The notes: a model not told the origin generated them from the letters alone. DNA of 64,000 nucleotides from Actinopolymorpha pittospori (GCF_014873875.1 NZ_JADBEM010000001.1:2046001-2110000), one strand, 5' to 3'; shown: positions 49,583 to 58,356, numbered from the stretch's first letter. Translations and numbers: made by a program.

Positions 49583-50752
49583 ATGGACGCGATTCGCCTT
49601 GGCATCGTCGGTGTGGGCACGGTCTCACTCCGCGGCATCCTTCCCCACCTCTCCCAGTCCGACGTGCGTGACCGGGTGCGGGTACAGGCCCTGGTCGACC
49701 CGGTCGGCGAGCGAGCCGAGGCGGCCGCCGCGCAGTTCGGCGTACCGACGTACTTCACCGACCTCGACGACATGCTCGACCACGGCGAGGTCGACGCCGT
49801 CTCCATCGCGTCACCGATCGGTCTGCACTTCGAGCAGGGACTCCGGGCCCTCGAGGCCGGCAAGCACGTCCACTTCAACAAGACCATGTGTACGACGGTC
49901 GAGGAGGCAGACGCGCTGATCGAGGCCGCGCGGCGCAACGGTGTCCACATCGTCGCCTCTCCCGGCGAGGTGCTGCTTCCGCAGGTGACCCGGGTTCGGG
50001 AGCTCATCGCCGAGGGTGCCATCGGCCGGCTCGCCTGGGCACTGTGCGGTTGCGCGTTCGGCCAGTACCACGAGCGCGAGGAGGAGCGGCTCTCCCCGCC
50101 GGGTGGCCGCCCCATCGATCCCGCGTGGTACTTCCGCAACCCCGGCGGCGGACCGATGTACGACATGACGGTGTACGCGCTGCACCGCCTCACCAGCGTG
50201 CTCGGCCCGGCGCGTCGGGTCACGGCGTTCTCCGGTCAGGCGGTGGCGCGGCGGGAGTTCATGGGGCTCGGCGTCGACGCGGAGGCCGACGACAACACCA
50301 TCGGCATCGTCGACTTCGGTGACAGCACCTACGCCGTCGTCTACGGCGCGCCGGCCGGTATGCGCGCGCAGGAGGTCGGCGGCGTGCGGTACTTCGGTAC
50401 CGGTGGCACGATCGAGGACACGCTGCTCAACGGCGAACCCTTCGACTTCCCGGGTCGGGAGTTCCTCGACAACGCGTCGGCCGGCGACTACGCCGCCCCG
50501 AAACGCCTGCTCCCGCACGTGGTCGGGCCGCACCTGTCGCTTCCGGAGCCACACGTGTACGAGGACGTCATGCAGCTCGTCGACTGGGCACGCGACGGCA
50601 AGGCGTCGCCGGTGACCGCCGAGCACGCCCGTCACGTCGTGGACATCATCGAGAGCGCGTTCCGTTCCGCGCGTACGGGCGAGGCGCAGGAGTTGCGCAC
50701 GACGTTCGACCATCCCAGCAGCCAGGCACGCCGGGAGGCTGTCGGCACCTGA
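49583..50752 (+). CDS. Gfo/Idh/MocA family oxidoreductase
   Basis: A 389-residue NAD(P)-dependent sugar dehydrogenase-like protein. The Rossmann motif is RLGIVGVGTVSLRGILPHL (about 5-23) and the second conserved block is GLHFEQGLRALEAGKHVHFN. PGGGPMYDMTVYALHRL in the middle carries the region normally holding the catalytic His (here YALH). ATG at 49583 fits the family start MDAIRLGIVGVG; no ribosome site is evident. Followed by a methyltransferase. Sugar substrate unknown. Confidence 0.9.
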   Translation: MDAIRLGIVGVGTVSLRGILPHLSQSDVRDRVRVQALVDPVGERAEAAAAQFGVPTYFTDLDDMLDHGEVDAVSIASPIGLHFEQGLRALEAGKHVHFNKTMCTTVEEADALIEAARRNGVHIVASPGEVLLPQVTRVRELIAEGAIGRLAWALCGCAFGQYHEREEERLSPPGGRPIDPAWYFRNPGGGPMYDMTVYALHRLTSVLGPARRVTAFSGQAVARREFMGLGVDAEADDNTIGIVDFGDSTYAVVYGAPAGMRAQEVGGVRYFGTGGTIEDTLLNGEPFDFPGREFLDNASAGDYAAPKRLLPHVVGPHLSLPEPHVYEDVMQLVDWARDGKASPVTAEHARHVVDIIESAFRSARTGEAQELRTTFDHPSSQARREAVGT

Positions 50753-50811
50753 CCGCACGCGTCGCCGCGACCGGCCCCTGGACACCCTGACACCCAGTAC
50801 GGTCACTTCTC

Positions 50812-51489
50812 ATGGCGTCCGATGCCCGACGAGCACGCTACGACGGCCTCGCCGACTGGTTCGACCCGACCGACCAGCCGCCGCGAAGCATCTCCGCCGC
50901 GCAGGAGGAACTGCTGTCCCTGTTGGGGCCGGGCCCTGGCCCCTGCCTGGACCTCGCCTGCGGCACGGGCGGATTCTTCGACGCGATCCGGGCGAGCGGC
51001 CGGTCCGTCGTCGGGCTCGACGTGTCGGCCGACCAGCTACGCCGAGCCCGGGAACGCGAGCCGAAACTCGTACGCGCCGACGCGGCGGCGCTGCCGTTCT
51101 CCGACGGCTCGTTCTCGGCCGTCGTGGCCGCGTGGATGTCGACGGACGTCGACGACCTGGGCAGGGTGCTGGCCGAGGTGGCGCGCGTCCTGTGCACCGG
51201 TGGGGTCCTCGCCCTCTACGGAGCGCATCCCTGCTTCAACGGTCCGGCGGTACGAACACGCGAGGACGGGACGCGAGTCGTCCATCCCGGCTACCGCGAA
51301 GGGCGCTGGTTCGAGAGTTCGCCCTGGTGGGGTGACGGGATCCGGCGCAGGGTCGGGATGCGGCACGTCCCCCTCGCGGACCTGATGAACGCGCTGATCG
51401 GGGCGGGGCTGAGTGTCACGCGAGTGCTCGAACCAGGGAGCGAACCCGTACCGGCCGCGCTGGCCGTGCGCGCGGTTCGCTCTCCTTGA
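50812..51489 (+). CDS. Class I SAM-dependent methyltransferase
   Basis: A 225-residue methyltransferase. SAM motif I is CLDLACGTGGFFDAIRASG (about 45-63), followed by GLDVSADQLRRAR, LPFSDGSFSAVVAAWMS and VARVLCTGGVLALYGA. ATG at 50812 is preceded by TACGGT with eight bases between, so it may be leaderless. C-terminal part contains HPGYREGRWFESSPWW. Substrate unknown. Confidence 0.9.
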   Translation: MASDARRARYDGLADWFDPTDQPPRSISAAQEELLSLLGPGPGPCLDLACGTGGFFDAIRASGRSVVGLDVSADQLRRAREREPKLVRADAAALPFSDGSFSAVVAAWMSTDVDDLGRVLAEVARVLCTGGVLALYGAHPCFNGPAVRTREDGTRVVHPGYREGRWFESSPWWGDGIRRRVGMRHVPLADLMNALIGAGLSVTRVLEPGSEPVPAALAVRAVRSP

Positions 51490-51530
51490 CCGAGGGCGGC
51501 GCGACGAGCCGGCTGTCAGTGCGGTGCCGC

Positions 51531-52007
51531 TCAGGTCTCGACGAGGATGTGGTTCTCGTCCGACTCGAGGGGTTCGAACCTCGCCCGTAGGACGTCGAAG
51601 GTGTCGCGCGTCATCCTGAGGGTGGGTCCGTGTTCGTGGTTACGCCGCTCGACGCGTCGCCACGCGATCTCGACGTCGCACCGGACGTCGTAGAGGCGGC
51701 TGGTCGCGCCGCATCGGGCCACCGTGGCTCGCGCCGCGTCACGGCTGGCTCGGCTCCAGAAGCCCAGATCGAGTACGACGTCGACACCGAGGGTCAGGCA
51801 GCGGGTCCACACCGGCAGCATCACGGCTTCCACCCGGGCATGCACGGTCGGTACGTCGGGCTGGGCGGCAGCCTCGGTGCCGTACCACACCATCGCCAGC
51901 CAGTCGTCGGAGGTGAAGCGAACGGCGAACTCGCTGAGTTCGAGTCGACTGGCGAACGTGGTTTTTCCGGCACCGATGTAACCGTGGATCAGGTGCGCCG
52001 TTGCCAT
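51531..52007 (-). CDS. Small P-loop kinase / AAA_33-type ATPase
   Basis: A 158-residue P-loop protein. Walker A is GYIGAGKTT (about 8-16), Asp-rich Walker B VVLDLGFWSR, and an adenylate-kinase-like lid with WRRVERRNHEHG. It resembles gluconate-kinase or zeta-toxin-type small kinases that phosphorylate metabolites or nucleotides. ATG at 52007 (MATAHLIHGYIGAG) is preferred, with a second ATG 12 bases upstream. No partner gene identifies a substrate; no antitoxin is adjacent. Confidence 0.85.
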   Translation of the reverse strand: MATAHLIHGYIGAGKTTFASRLELSEFAVRFTSDDWLAMVWYGTEAAAQPDVPTVHARVEAVMLPVWTRCLTLGVDVVLDLGFWSRASRDAARATVARCGATSRLYDVRCDVEIAWRRVERRNHEHGPTLRMTRDTFDVLRARFEPLESDENHILVET

Positions 52008-52227
52008 CCCGAGGAGCATATCGGGACGCAGCCCGCAGACAATAGGTATCGCACACCCGAATTCCTCGCCCTGCTTTGTGCCGCTTTTCTTCACCGCAGA
52101 CACGGGCATGTGCAAGTTTTCCTTGCGGGTGGGACAGTGGAATCACCGAGACGATGGCCGCGGCGCGTGAGACCGTGGCATTCAGGTTCTCGAACACCTT
52201 CTGGTGCTTATGCGCGGAGATGGGCCC

Positions 52228-52716
52228 ATGGACATGGTTCATTCCCCTGGTGCGGAGGGGGATTCAGCCGATATCGAGCCCGCCGTGGCTGTTGCGGCAA
52301 GTGGCTTGCCACCGGCTGAGCCACTTCGGTTGCGTGTCCATGCCGTCCCGGATCGGAACGGCGCAATCGTAGGCGCCTGGTGGCCGCACACGCGTCACCC
52401 TTCGACCGAACTCTCCGCGCTCGTCGCCGGCCTCGAACCACTCCTCGGCATCGTCAACCACATCGCCATGAACGTCACCCAGTGGGGCTGCGCGCCGGCG
52501 CGGATCCGGGTCGGCGAGCGGGACGTGCGAGTGAGCTGGTTCGCCTACACCGATCCGCATGCCGTGACGGTCTGGCACGACGACAAGGCGACCACGCTAC
52601 GGGTGATCCCGCCGGAGACCGACGAGAGAGAAGCGGAGCTCGCGATGGAGGCGGCGGTGCGGTCGCCCGGCCCCAGCGAGTCCGCGGACCAGGCCGGCGA
52701 ACCCGAGCTGACCTAG
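52228..52716 (+). CDS. DUF5994-like protein of unknown function
   Basis: A roughly 162-residue protein resembling actinomycete DUF5994 proteins: PLRLRVHAVPDRNGAIVGAW, TELSALVAGLEPLLG, MNVTQWGCAPARIRVGERDV and FAYTDPHAVTVWHDDKATTL. GGAG eight bases before the ATG at 52228 supports the start, though ATG at 52210 and 52234 are alternatives. No membrane segment or catalytic motif is visible. The 220 bases before it hold no supported gene. Confidence 0.72.
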   Translation: MDMVHSPGAEGDSADIEPAVAVAASGLPPAEPLRLRVHAVPDRNGAIVGAWWPHTRHPSTELSALVAGLEPLLGIVNHIAMNVTQWGCAPARIRVGERDVRVSWFAYTDPHAVTVWHDDKATTLRVIPPETDEREAELAMEAAVRSPGPSESADQAGEPELT

Positions 52717-52945
52717 GGTGCGTCTCCCACATCCCGCCTGACTCGCGATACCCCGCATCCACGCTGGCCACGTTGTCGCTCGTCTCGAACAGGACGACTC
52801 GATCCGGGAACATCCGACTCGGGGACCGATGGCAGAGCGTGCTGGCCGGACCACTTTCGGTAAAGCGTGTGGCGCGACCGCACCGGCGCGGTCCCCTGGC
52901 GGAGCGCGCCACCTGCCGCCGTTACCCGAGCAGATAATTTCGATC

Positions 52946-52974
52946 TTGACAGGCGTTATCTGACTGGATAACTT
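52946..52974 (+). promoter_or_regulatory. Self-repressed leaderless promoter of tetR with GTTATC-N6-GATAAC operator
   Basis: TTGACA (52946-52951), a 17-base spacer and TAACTT (52969-52974) form a good promoter. Expected transcription start falls at the ATG (52982). The perfect inverted repeat GTTATC (52955-52960) / GATAAC (52967-52972) covers the spacer and -10, and related GATAA half-sites flank it (52933-52937, 52987-52991). Confidence 0.7.
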
Positions 52975-52981
52975 CTTACCC

Positions 52982-53638
52982 ATGCAGATAACAGATGCGG
53001 CCGCGTCGCCGGTCGACAACCGCGCGGAGGCACGCCGGGCGCAGATCATCGCCGCGACGATCGACCTGCTCGCGACGGAAGGCGTCTCGGGTGCGTCGTT
53101 CGGCCGCATCGTGAAAGCCGCCGGCCTCAGCAGCACCCGCCTGATCAGCTACCACTTCACCTCGAAGGAGGCGCTGCTGCAGGCGGTCACCGGCAGCATC
53201 GTCAGCCAGGCCGCCGCGGTGATGCGGCCCGCCCTCGACGCGCAGCCGACCGCCGTCGGCAAGCTCGAGGCCTACATCCGGTCCAATCTGGACTTCCTCG
53301 CGGCGTACCCGAAGCACGCGAAAGCGGTCGTCGAGATCGCCCGAGCCGGGTCCGCACCGCGGGGCGGGGGGCCGCCGTCAGACAAGGACGCCGCCGACGA
53401 CAAGCCGGGGTACGGCGACGACGTCGCAGTGCTGCTGCTCGCGCAACTGTTCGACATGGGGCAGGCCGCGGGTGAGATGCGAGCCTTCGACTCCGTGATC
53501 ATGGCACGCGCGCTGCGGGCCTCCATCGACACCGTCGCCGTCATCGTCGCGACGACGCCGACCATCGACATCGACCACTACACCGACGAGCTCATCGCGC
53601 TCTTCGTGCACGCGAGCGCACCGGAGGGAACCCGATGA
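52982..53638 (+). CDS. TetR-family transcriptional regulator
   Basis: A 218-residue regulator with the HTH at about residues 38-65 (SGASFGRIVKAAGLSSTRLI) and the following FTSKEALLQAVTG helix. C-terminal ligand domain contains an Asp/Gly-rich insertion (about 130-145). The start is at the predicted transcription start, so the mRNA is probably leaderless. It is first of a three-gene operon with a VC0807-like membrane protein (overlap ATGA) and a macrolide-type glycosyltransferase, and likely represses that operon through the overlapping operator. Confidence 0.92.
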   Translation: MQITDAAASPVDNRAEARRAQIIAATIDLLATEGVSGASFGRIVKAAGLSSTRLISYHFTSKEALLQAVTGSIVSQAAAVMRPALDAQPTAVGKLEAYIRSNLDFLAAYPKHAKAVVEIARAGSAPRGGGPPSDKDAADDKPGYGDDVAVLLLAQLFDMGQAAGEMRAFDSVIMARALRASIDTVAVIVATTPTIDIDHYTDELIALFVHASAPEGTR

Positions 53639-54342
53639 CAAACGTGTCCGATCCCCAGCCCGCAACCCCCACCGGCCCGCAGGCGGGCGTCACCGGATCG
53701 CAGCCGCGGCGCGACCCAGCCCAGCGCGAACCTCCGGCGCTACATCGCGGTCCAGTTGCTCGTCGATGTAGTCATTCCCGTCGCCGTGTTCTACGTCCTG
53801 TCGAACGCCTTCCATATGTCGGCCATCGCGGCCGGCCTGATCAGCGGCGTGGTCCCGGCGATCCGCACCATCGTCACCATCGTCACCAAGCGCACGGTCG
53901 ATGTGCTCGGCCTGGTGATGTTGACGCTCTTCGTCGTCGGCGGTGTGGTCTCGGTGTCGAAGGCAACCCGCGGATCATCTACGCGAAGGACGGCTGGCTC
54001 ACCGGCTTGTTCGGCCTGTGGGTCCTGGCGTCCCTGCTGATGCGCCGGCCGTTCATGCTCGCCGCCGGGCGGACGATCGCGACCGCGAAGATCGGCGACG
54101 AGGGCGCTGCCCAGTGGGAAGCTCGATGGAATCAGGAGCCTCGGTTCCGCCACGACCTCCGGTTCGTCAGCCTCGTCGTCGGCATCGTGCTCCTCGCCGA
54201 CGCGGTGGTGCGCGTCATCATCGCCTACGCACTGCCGATCAGCGCCGTCCCGTTGGCCACCACCGTTCAGTACGTCGTGATGCTCGCCTGCCTGCTGAGC
54301 TGGTTCTTCTGGTACACCAACGCGCACGGTCTGCGAGCCTGA
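53635..54342 (+). pseudogene. VC0807-like integral membrane protein, two frameshifts
   Basis: The gene starts at the ATG overlapping the tetR stop, but its conserved core is in another frame: LRRYIAVQLLVDVVIPVAVF to LGLVMLTLFVVGGVVSV, then the original frame resumes with GNPRIIYAKDGWLTGLFGLW. One shift lies near 53715-53730 (one extra base) and the other near 53955-53965 (one base missing); together they restore the frame. The reconstructed protein has six or so membrane helices and matches VC0807-family proteins (function unknown). The stop is two bases before the glycosyltransferase start. Either two sequence errors or a decayed gene. Confidence 0.8.
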
Positions 54343-54344
54343 CC

Positions 54345-55628
54345 ATGGCGCACATCGCGATCCTGACCATCGGAGCCCACGGACACATCAACCCCACCAT
54401 CGACCTCGTGGCCGAGGCCGTGGCCCGGGGACACCGGGTGACCTACTGCGTACCCGGCGGTTTCGGCTCGGCCGCCGAAACCGCCGGTGCCCAACTGCTC
54501 AGCTACGACTCCCTCCTCGTGTCGCGACCGGCCGGACCGCCCACCCGGCCGGGCACCAAGCCGATCGACACCCCGACGCCGACACCGACCGCAGCCGAGT
54601 TCGCGGCCTACCTGCCGTTCATCCTGCTGGCAGAGACGAAGCAGGTGCTGCCTCAACTCCTGCACGCCTTCGCCGACGACATCCCCGATGTCCTGCTCTA
54701 CGACCGCACGGCCTACGCAACCGGCCGCGTGCTTGGCGAGATGTGGGGCCGATCCAGCATCGAGGCCTTCGCGTCCTTCGCGTACAACGAACACTTCTCA
54801 CTCGCCGCCGTCACCCGCCAGCAGTCCGTGCTCGACCCCGACCATCACGGCTACCGGGCACTGGCGGACCAGCTCGCGGAGCTTGCCACGGACACCCGCA
54901 CCACGCCGCTGACCGTCGACGACTTCGTACTCGGCCGCACCGGCACGGCCATCGCGTTCCTACCGAGGGGATTTCAGTACGCCGGAGACACCTTCGGCCC
55001 CGGGTACAACTTCGTCGGACCATGCCTGCGCACGCGCCTGGCGGCGTCAACCCGAACCTGCGCCCCGGTCGAGGTTTACGCCTCGCTGGGCACCGCGTTC
55101 ACCGATCGCCCCGAGGTGTACGCCGCGATCACCGCGGCGCTCGGCCAGATTGACGGGCGAAGCCTGCTGTCGATGGGCTCGACCGAGCACGACCAGATCG
55201 TGGCGAACACCGGCGACGATCGCATCGAGATCCGACCGTTCGTCGATCAACTGGCCGCGCTCGCGGCAGCCCGGGTGTTCGTGACCCATGCCGGTATGGG
55301 CGGGGTGATGGAGGCGCTGTACTTCGGCGTACCCCTGGTGTGCCTGCCGCAGACGACCGAACAGCAGACCGTCGCCCGGCGAGTCGCCGAGCTCGGCCTC
55401 GGCATCGAGCTCGGTGCGGACGCCCCCACACCCTCCGACCTCCACGCGGCGATCGAGTCGGCCCGGACCGACCCGCGGATCCGCTCGAATGTCCGGGCCA
55501 TGCGCGACATCGTCCGCGCGACCGGCGGGGCGACCGCAGCTATCGACCACATCCAACGAGTCCTCGAGACGACGCCGAGGTCAGCCGGTGACCCATTCCA
55601 GGCGACCACCTCCGTGGCAGTCCACTGA
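54345..55628 (+). CDS. Macrolide-type (MGT, GT1) UDP-glycosyltransferase
   Basis: A 427-residue GT-B transferase. The N-terminal domain starts MAHIAILTIGAHGHINPTID, the acceptor-binding part with the usual HxxP-type loop. The C-terminal UDP-sugar site is FVTHAGMGGVMEALYFGVPL (about 305-324) and PQTTEQQTVARRVAELGLGI. Enzymes of this group glycosylate and inactivate macrolides or other hydrophobic aglycones. Last gene of a TetR-controlled operon, two bases after the VC0807-like gene. Likely role is detoxification of an antibiotic or plant/microbial metabolite, inferred from family and regulation. Confidence 0.9.
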   Translation: MAHIAILTIGAHGHINPTIDLVAEAVARGHRVTYCVPGGFGSAAETAGAQLLSYDSLLVSRPAGPPTRPGTKPIDTPTPTPTAAEFAAYLPFILLAETKQVLPQLLHAFADDIPDVLLYDRTAYATGRVLGEMWGRSSIEAFASFAYNEHFSLAAVTRQQSVLDPDHHGYRALADQLAELATDTRTTPLTVDDFVLGRTGTAIAFLPRGFQYAGDTFGPGYNFVGPCLRTRLAASTRTCAPVEVYASLGTAFTDRPEVYAAITAALGQIDGRSLLSMGSTEHDQIVANTGDDRIEIRPFVDQLAALAAARVFVTHAGMGGVMEALYFGVPLVCLPQTTEQQTVARRVAELGLGIELGADAPTPSDLHAAIESARTDPRIRSNVRAMRDIVRATGGATAAIDHIQRVLETTPRSAGDPFQATTSVAVH

Positions 55629-55655
55629 CCTCCAACCGCGAGCGAACGATCGTCC

Positions 55656-55702
55656 CGCAGCCCGTGATCCGGCCGAACCGACCTGCCGGATCACGGGCTG
55701 CG
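55656..55702 (+). terminator. Strong hairpin terminator after glycosyltransferase operon
   Basis: Arms 55656-55673 and 55685-55702 pair perfectly (18 bp) around an 11-base loop, 28 bases after the operon's last stop. No T-run follows. Confidence 0.8.
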
Positions 55703-55778
55703 TTCACTCCGAGCGCCCGTCGCCCGGCTGCTCGCGAAACGACGGCGCCCCGTCGGCAGGTCCGTCTATCGTCCTGCC

Positions 55779-56138
55779 ATGGCCACCGAGGACGACGTAC
55801 GCCGAATCGCGCTCTCGCTCCCGGAGACGGCGGAGGGCACCAGCTACGGCACGCCGGGATTCAAGGTGAAGGGGAAGGGGTTCCTCCGGATCCGAACCGA
55901 GGCCGAAGGGGCCCTGGTCGTGTGGGTCGCGGACGTCGGCGAGAAGGACGGGTTGATCCAGTCCGATCCGCGGAAGTTCTTCACGACGCCGCACTACGAC
56001 GGCTACGCCGTGGTCCTGGTCAACCTCCCGGCTGTCGACGTCGACGAACTCCGCGAGCTGATCGTCGAGTCCTGGTTGATCCGCGGGCCCAAACGGGTGG
56101 CGAAGGCCTACACGGACCAGCTCCAGCAAGACGCCTGA
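55779..56138 (+). CDS. MmcQ/YjbR family protein
   Basis: A 119-residue protein of the MmcQ/YjbR family, a CyaY-like fold often annotated as DNA-binding. Landmarks are VRRIALSLPETAEGTSYGTP (about 6-25) and the end DELRELIVESWLIRGPKRVAKAY. TATCGT lies six bases before the ATG, with no ribosome site, so leaderless. Function unknown. Confidence 0.88.
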   Translation: MATEDDVRRIALSLPETAEGTSYGTPGFKVKGKGFLRIRTEAEGALVVWVADVGEKDGLIQSDPRKFFTTPHYDGYAVVLVNLPAVDVDELRELIVESWLIRGPKRVAKAYTDQLQQDA

Positions 56139-56196
56139 CGCCCTTCGAGCCGCTGGAACACCGCGTCGCATCCGCTGGCTCCGGTTCGATCCTCGG

Positions 56197-56250
56197 TTGA
56201 CATGCAGCCAGACGGCTGCATATGGTCGTCATGCAGCCGATGGGCTGCAT
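56197..56250 (+). promoter_or_regulatory. Promoter with two perfect twin operators for the ArsR-SRPBCC gene
   Basis: TTGACA (56197-56202) and TATGGT (56221-56226) form the promoter. ATGCAGCC-N4-GGCTGCAT occurs twice, at 56202-56221 (filling the -35/-10 spacer) and 56231-56250 (covering the transcription start), with centres 29 bases apart. Both are exact 8-bp inverted repeats with four-base spacers. Confidence 0.8.
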
Positions 56251-56265
56251 GACGAGGATGGCGAC

Positions 56266-57078
56266 ATGGACGAGGTGTTCAAGGCGCTGGCCGACCCCAG
56301 CCGCCGCCTGCTGCTGGACAGCCTGAACGCGCGCAACGGACAGAGCCTGCGCGAGTTGTGCGCCGGCCTGGACATGGCGCGGCAGTCGGTCAGCAAGCAT
56401 CTGGCGGTCCTGGAGGCGGCCAACGTCGTGACCACGGTGTGGCGTGGCCGGGAGAAGCTGCACTACCTCAACGCCGAGCCGATCAACGCCATCGCCGAGC
56501 GCTGGATCAACCAGTACGACCGCGGGCGCGTGAACGCGCTCGCCGACCTGAAGAAAGCATTGGAGCAGCAGCCGATGGGCAACCCCGAGTTCGTCTACAC
56601 GAGCATCATCAAGACCACGCCGGAACAGCTCTGGCAGGCACTGACCGAACCCGCGTTCCTCAAGCGTTACTGGGGGGTGACCCTCGACTCGGACTGGAAG
56701 GTGGGTTCGACGATGACCTGGGGGTGGGCGGGCGTGACGATGGCCGATCCCGAGCAGGTGGTCCTCGAGGCCGATCCCTACCGCCTGTTGTCCTACACCT
56801 GGCACACGATCACTCCGGAGTTCGCGAAGGCCGTCGGGGTGCCGGACGAGGAGTTCGCCCGACTGGCCGCTGAGCGGCGTTCCAAGGTGACCTTCACCAT
56901 CGAACCGCTGGGGGCGAAGGTCAAGCTGACCGTCGTCCACGACGGATTCGAGCCGGACAGCACCCTGCTGGAAGGCGTGAGTGGCGGCTGGGTCGACATC
57001 GTCTCGAACCTCAAGACGCTGCTGGAGACCGGTGACACGCTGCCCGAGACGCCCGAGCTCGCGGAGCAGGAGCGCTGA
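56266..57078 (+). CDS. ArsR-family winged-helix regulator fused to SRPBCC (AHSA1) domain
   Basis: A 270-residue fusion. The N-terminal ArsR-type winged helix (about 1-95) shows FKALADPSRRLLLDSLNARN and DMARQSVSKHLAVLEAANVV. The C-terminal AHSA1/SRPBCC domain (about 105-255) shows KTTPEQLWQALTEPAFLKRY, SYTWHTITPEFAKAV and a hydrophobic ligand cavity pattern. GAGG eight bases before the ATG. No metal-binding cysteines are visible in the ArsR part, so the ligand is more likely a small organic molecule held by the SRPBCC domain. Twin operators upstream suggest tight self-repression. Confidence 0.93.
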   Translation: MDEVFKALADPSRRLLLDSLNARNGQSLRELCAGLDMARQSVSKHLAVLEAANVVTTVWRGREKLHYLNAEPINAIAERWINQYDRGRVNALADLKKALEQQPMGNPEFVYTSIIKTTPEQLWQALTEPAFLKRYWGVTLDSDWKVGSTMTWGWAGVTMADPEQVVLEADPYRLLSYTWHTITPEFAKAVGVPDEEFARLAAERRSKVTFTIEPLGAKVKLTVVHDGFEPDSTLLEGVSGGWVDIVSNLKTLLETGDTLPETPELAEQER

Positions 57079-57171
57079 CCCATTGCGCCGGCCTGCCCGG
57101 TGGGGCGCCGAGGTGCGTGCGTGTCGTGCGACGCGTACGTGAGGGTCCAGCCCGATGGATAGCCTCGGCGC

Positions 57172-58092
57172 ATGCGCTTCGCGATCGCGATTCCCCAGCT
57201 GGTCGGCGACGGTGAGTTCGATCCGCCCGCCTTCCGCGCCCACCTGGCCCGTGCCGAGGCGCTCGGATTCGACAGCGCCTGGACGCAGGAAGGGGTGCTG
57301 GGATCGGCGCCCGTCCTCGATCCGCTCGCGACCATGACGTACGCCGCCGCCTGCACGGAGCGGATGCGGATCGGCTGCGTGGTGTTCGTCAGTCCGTTGC
57401 ACAGTCCGGTCCACCTGGCCAAGAGCATCGCCACGCTGGACCAGCTCAGTCGCGGGCGGGTCGAGGTGGGTATCGGCACCGGAGGCCGGTCTTCGATGTT
57501 CTCCGCGTTCGGTGTCGATCCGAACGTCCTGGTCGGGCGGTTCAACGAGGGGCTGCGGCTCATGAAGGCCTGCTGGACCGAGCCGCGGATCACCTTCGAC
57601 GGACGGTTCTGGCAGTTGGACGGTGCGGCCATGGAGCCCAAGCCGTTCCAGAAGCCGCACCCGCCGATCTGGTTCGGCGGCAACCATCCCAACGCGCTGC
57701 GCCGGGCGGTCCGTCACGGTGACGGTTTCTTCGGCGCCGGCGCGACGACGACCGAACGCTTCGCCGGGCAGGTGCGGATCGTTCGGGAGGCCCTCGCCGA
57801 GCAGCGACGGGACCCGGGCTCCTTCCGGGTCGCGAAGCGGGTCTACATCTGCGTGGACGACGACGCGGCCCGTGGGCGCGCACGCATGGCCGCCGCCCTG
57901 AACCGGCTCTACGGCGGGCGGGACCTGCCGGACATCCTCTCCGTCGCCGTCTACGGTCCACCGGACGCGTGCGTGGCCGGCCTTCGAGACGTCGCGGAGG
58001 CGGGTGCCGAGTTGGTGCTGCTCAATCCGCTCTTCGACGACGCCGAGCAGCTGGAACGCCTGGCCACCGAGGTGGTCCCCCAGCTGTCCTGA
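57172..58092 (+). CDS. LLM-class flavin/F420-dependent oxidoreductase
   Basis: A 306-residue luciferase-like protein. Landmarks are RFAIAIPQLVGDGEFDPPAF, DSAWTQEGVLGSAPVLDPLA, GCVVFVSPLHSPVHLAKSIA, GRVEVGIGTGGRS and HPPIWFGGNHPNALRRAVRH. It is of a different LLM subgroup from the enzyme at 32.8 kb. TAGCCT six bases before the ATG suggests a leaderless transcript. Substrate and whether FMN or F420 is used are unknown. Confidence 0.88.
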   Translation: MRFAIAIPQLVGDGEFDPPAFRAHLARAEALGFDSAWTQEGVLGSAPVLDPLATMTYAAACTERMRIGCVVFVSPLHSPVHLAKSIATLDQLSRGRVEVGIGTGGRSSMFSAFGVDPNVLVGRFNEGLRLMKACWTEPRITFDGRFWQLDGAAMEPKPFQKPHPPIWFGGNHPNALRRAVRHGDGFFGAGATTTERFAGQVRIVREALAEQRRDPGSFRVAKRVYICVDDDAARGRARMAAALNRLYGGRDLPDILSVAVYGPPDACVAGLRDVAEAGAELVLLNPLFDDAEQLERLATEVVPQLS

Positions 58093-58284
58093 CGAGGCAC
58101 GCCTGCCTGGTAGCGCCTCGGCGGCCCCGTCCCGTCACGGGACAAGCCGGGCATCGGGTGCGCCGCCTCCCCAGAGGGGCTCCGGATCCGCGGACGTACG
58201 ACCCTGACGAACCCGCACGGAGGTGGCGTTGCCTCGAAACAGGGGGACCGCCGTGGGCCATCGGCGATCCCCTCACCTAGACAA

Positions 58285-58338
58285 CGGGACGCCGTAGCTG
58301 GGCGGGACGCCGCAACTGGACGGGACGCCGCAGCGGGC
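58285..58338 (+). repeat. Three 18-bp direct repeats before fmdB
   Basis: The core CGGGACGCCGNA recurs at 58285, 58303 and 58321, with an exact 18-base period. The array ends 18 bases before the fmdB ATG. The period is six codons and is in frame with fmdB, but no start codon precedes it, so it is more likely untranslated leader. Confidence 0.85.
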
Positions 58339-58356
58339 AGGGGTGGGGGAGCCGGA

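Noticed and set aside
51531..52716. Toxin-antitoxin pair formed by the zeta-like kinase and the next gene
   Set aside because: The two genes diverge and are about 220 bases apart. The neighbour resembles DUF5994 and not an epsilon-type antitoxin.
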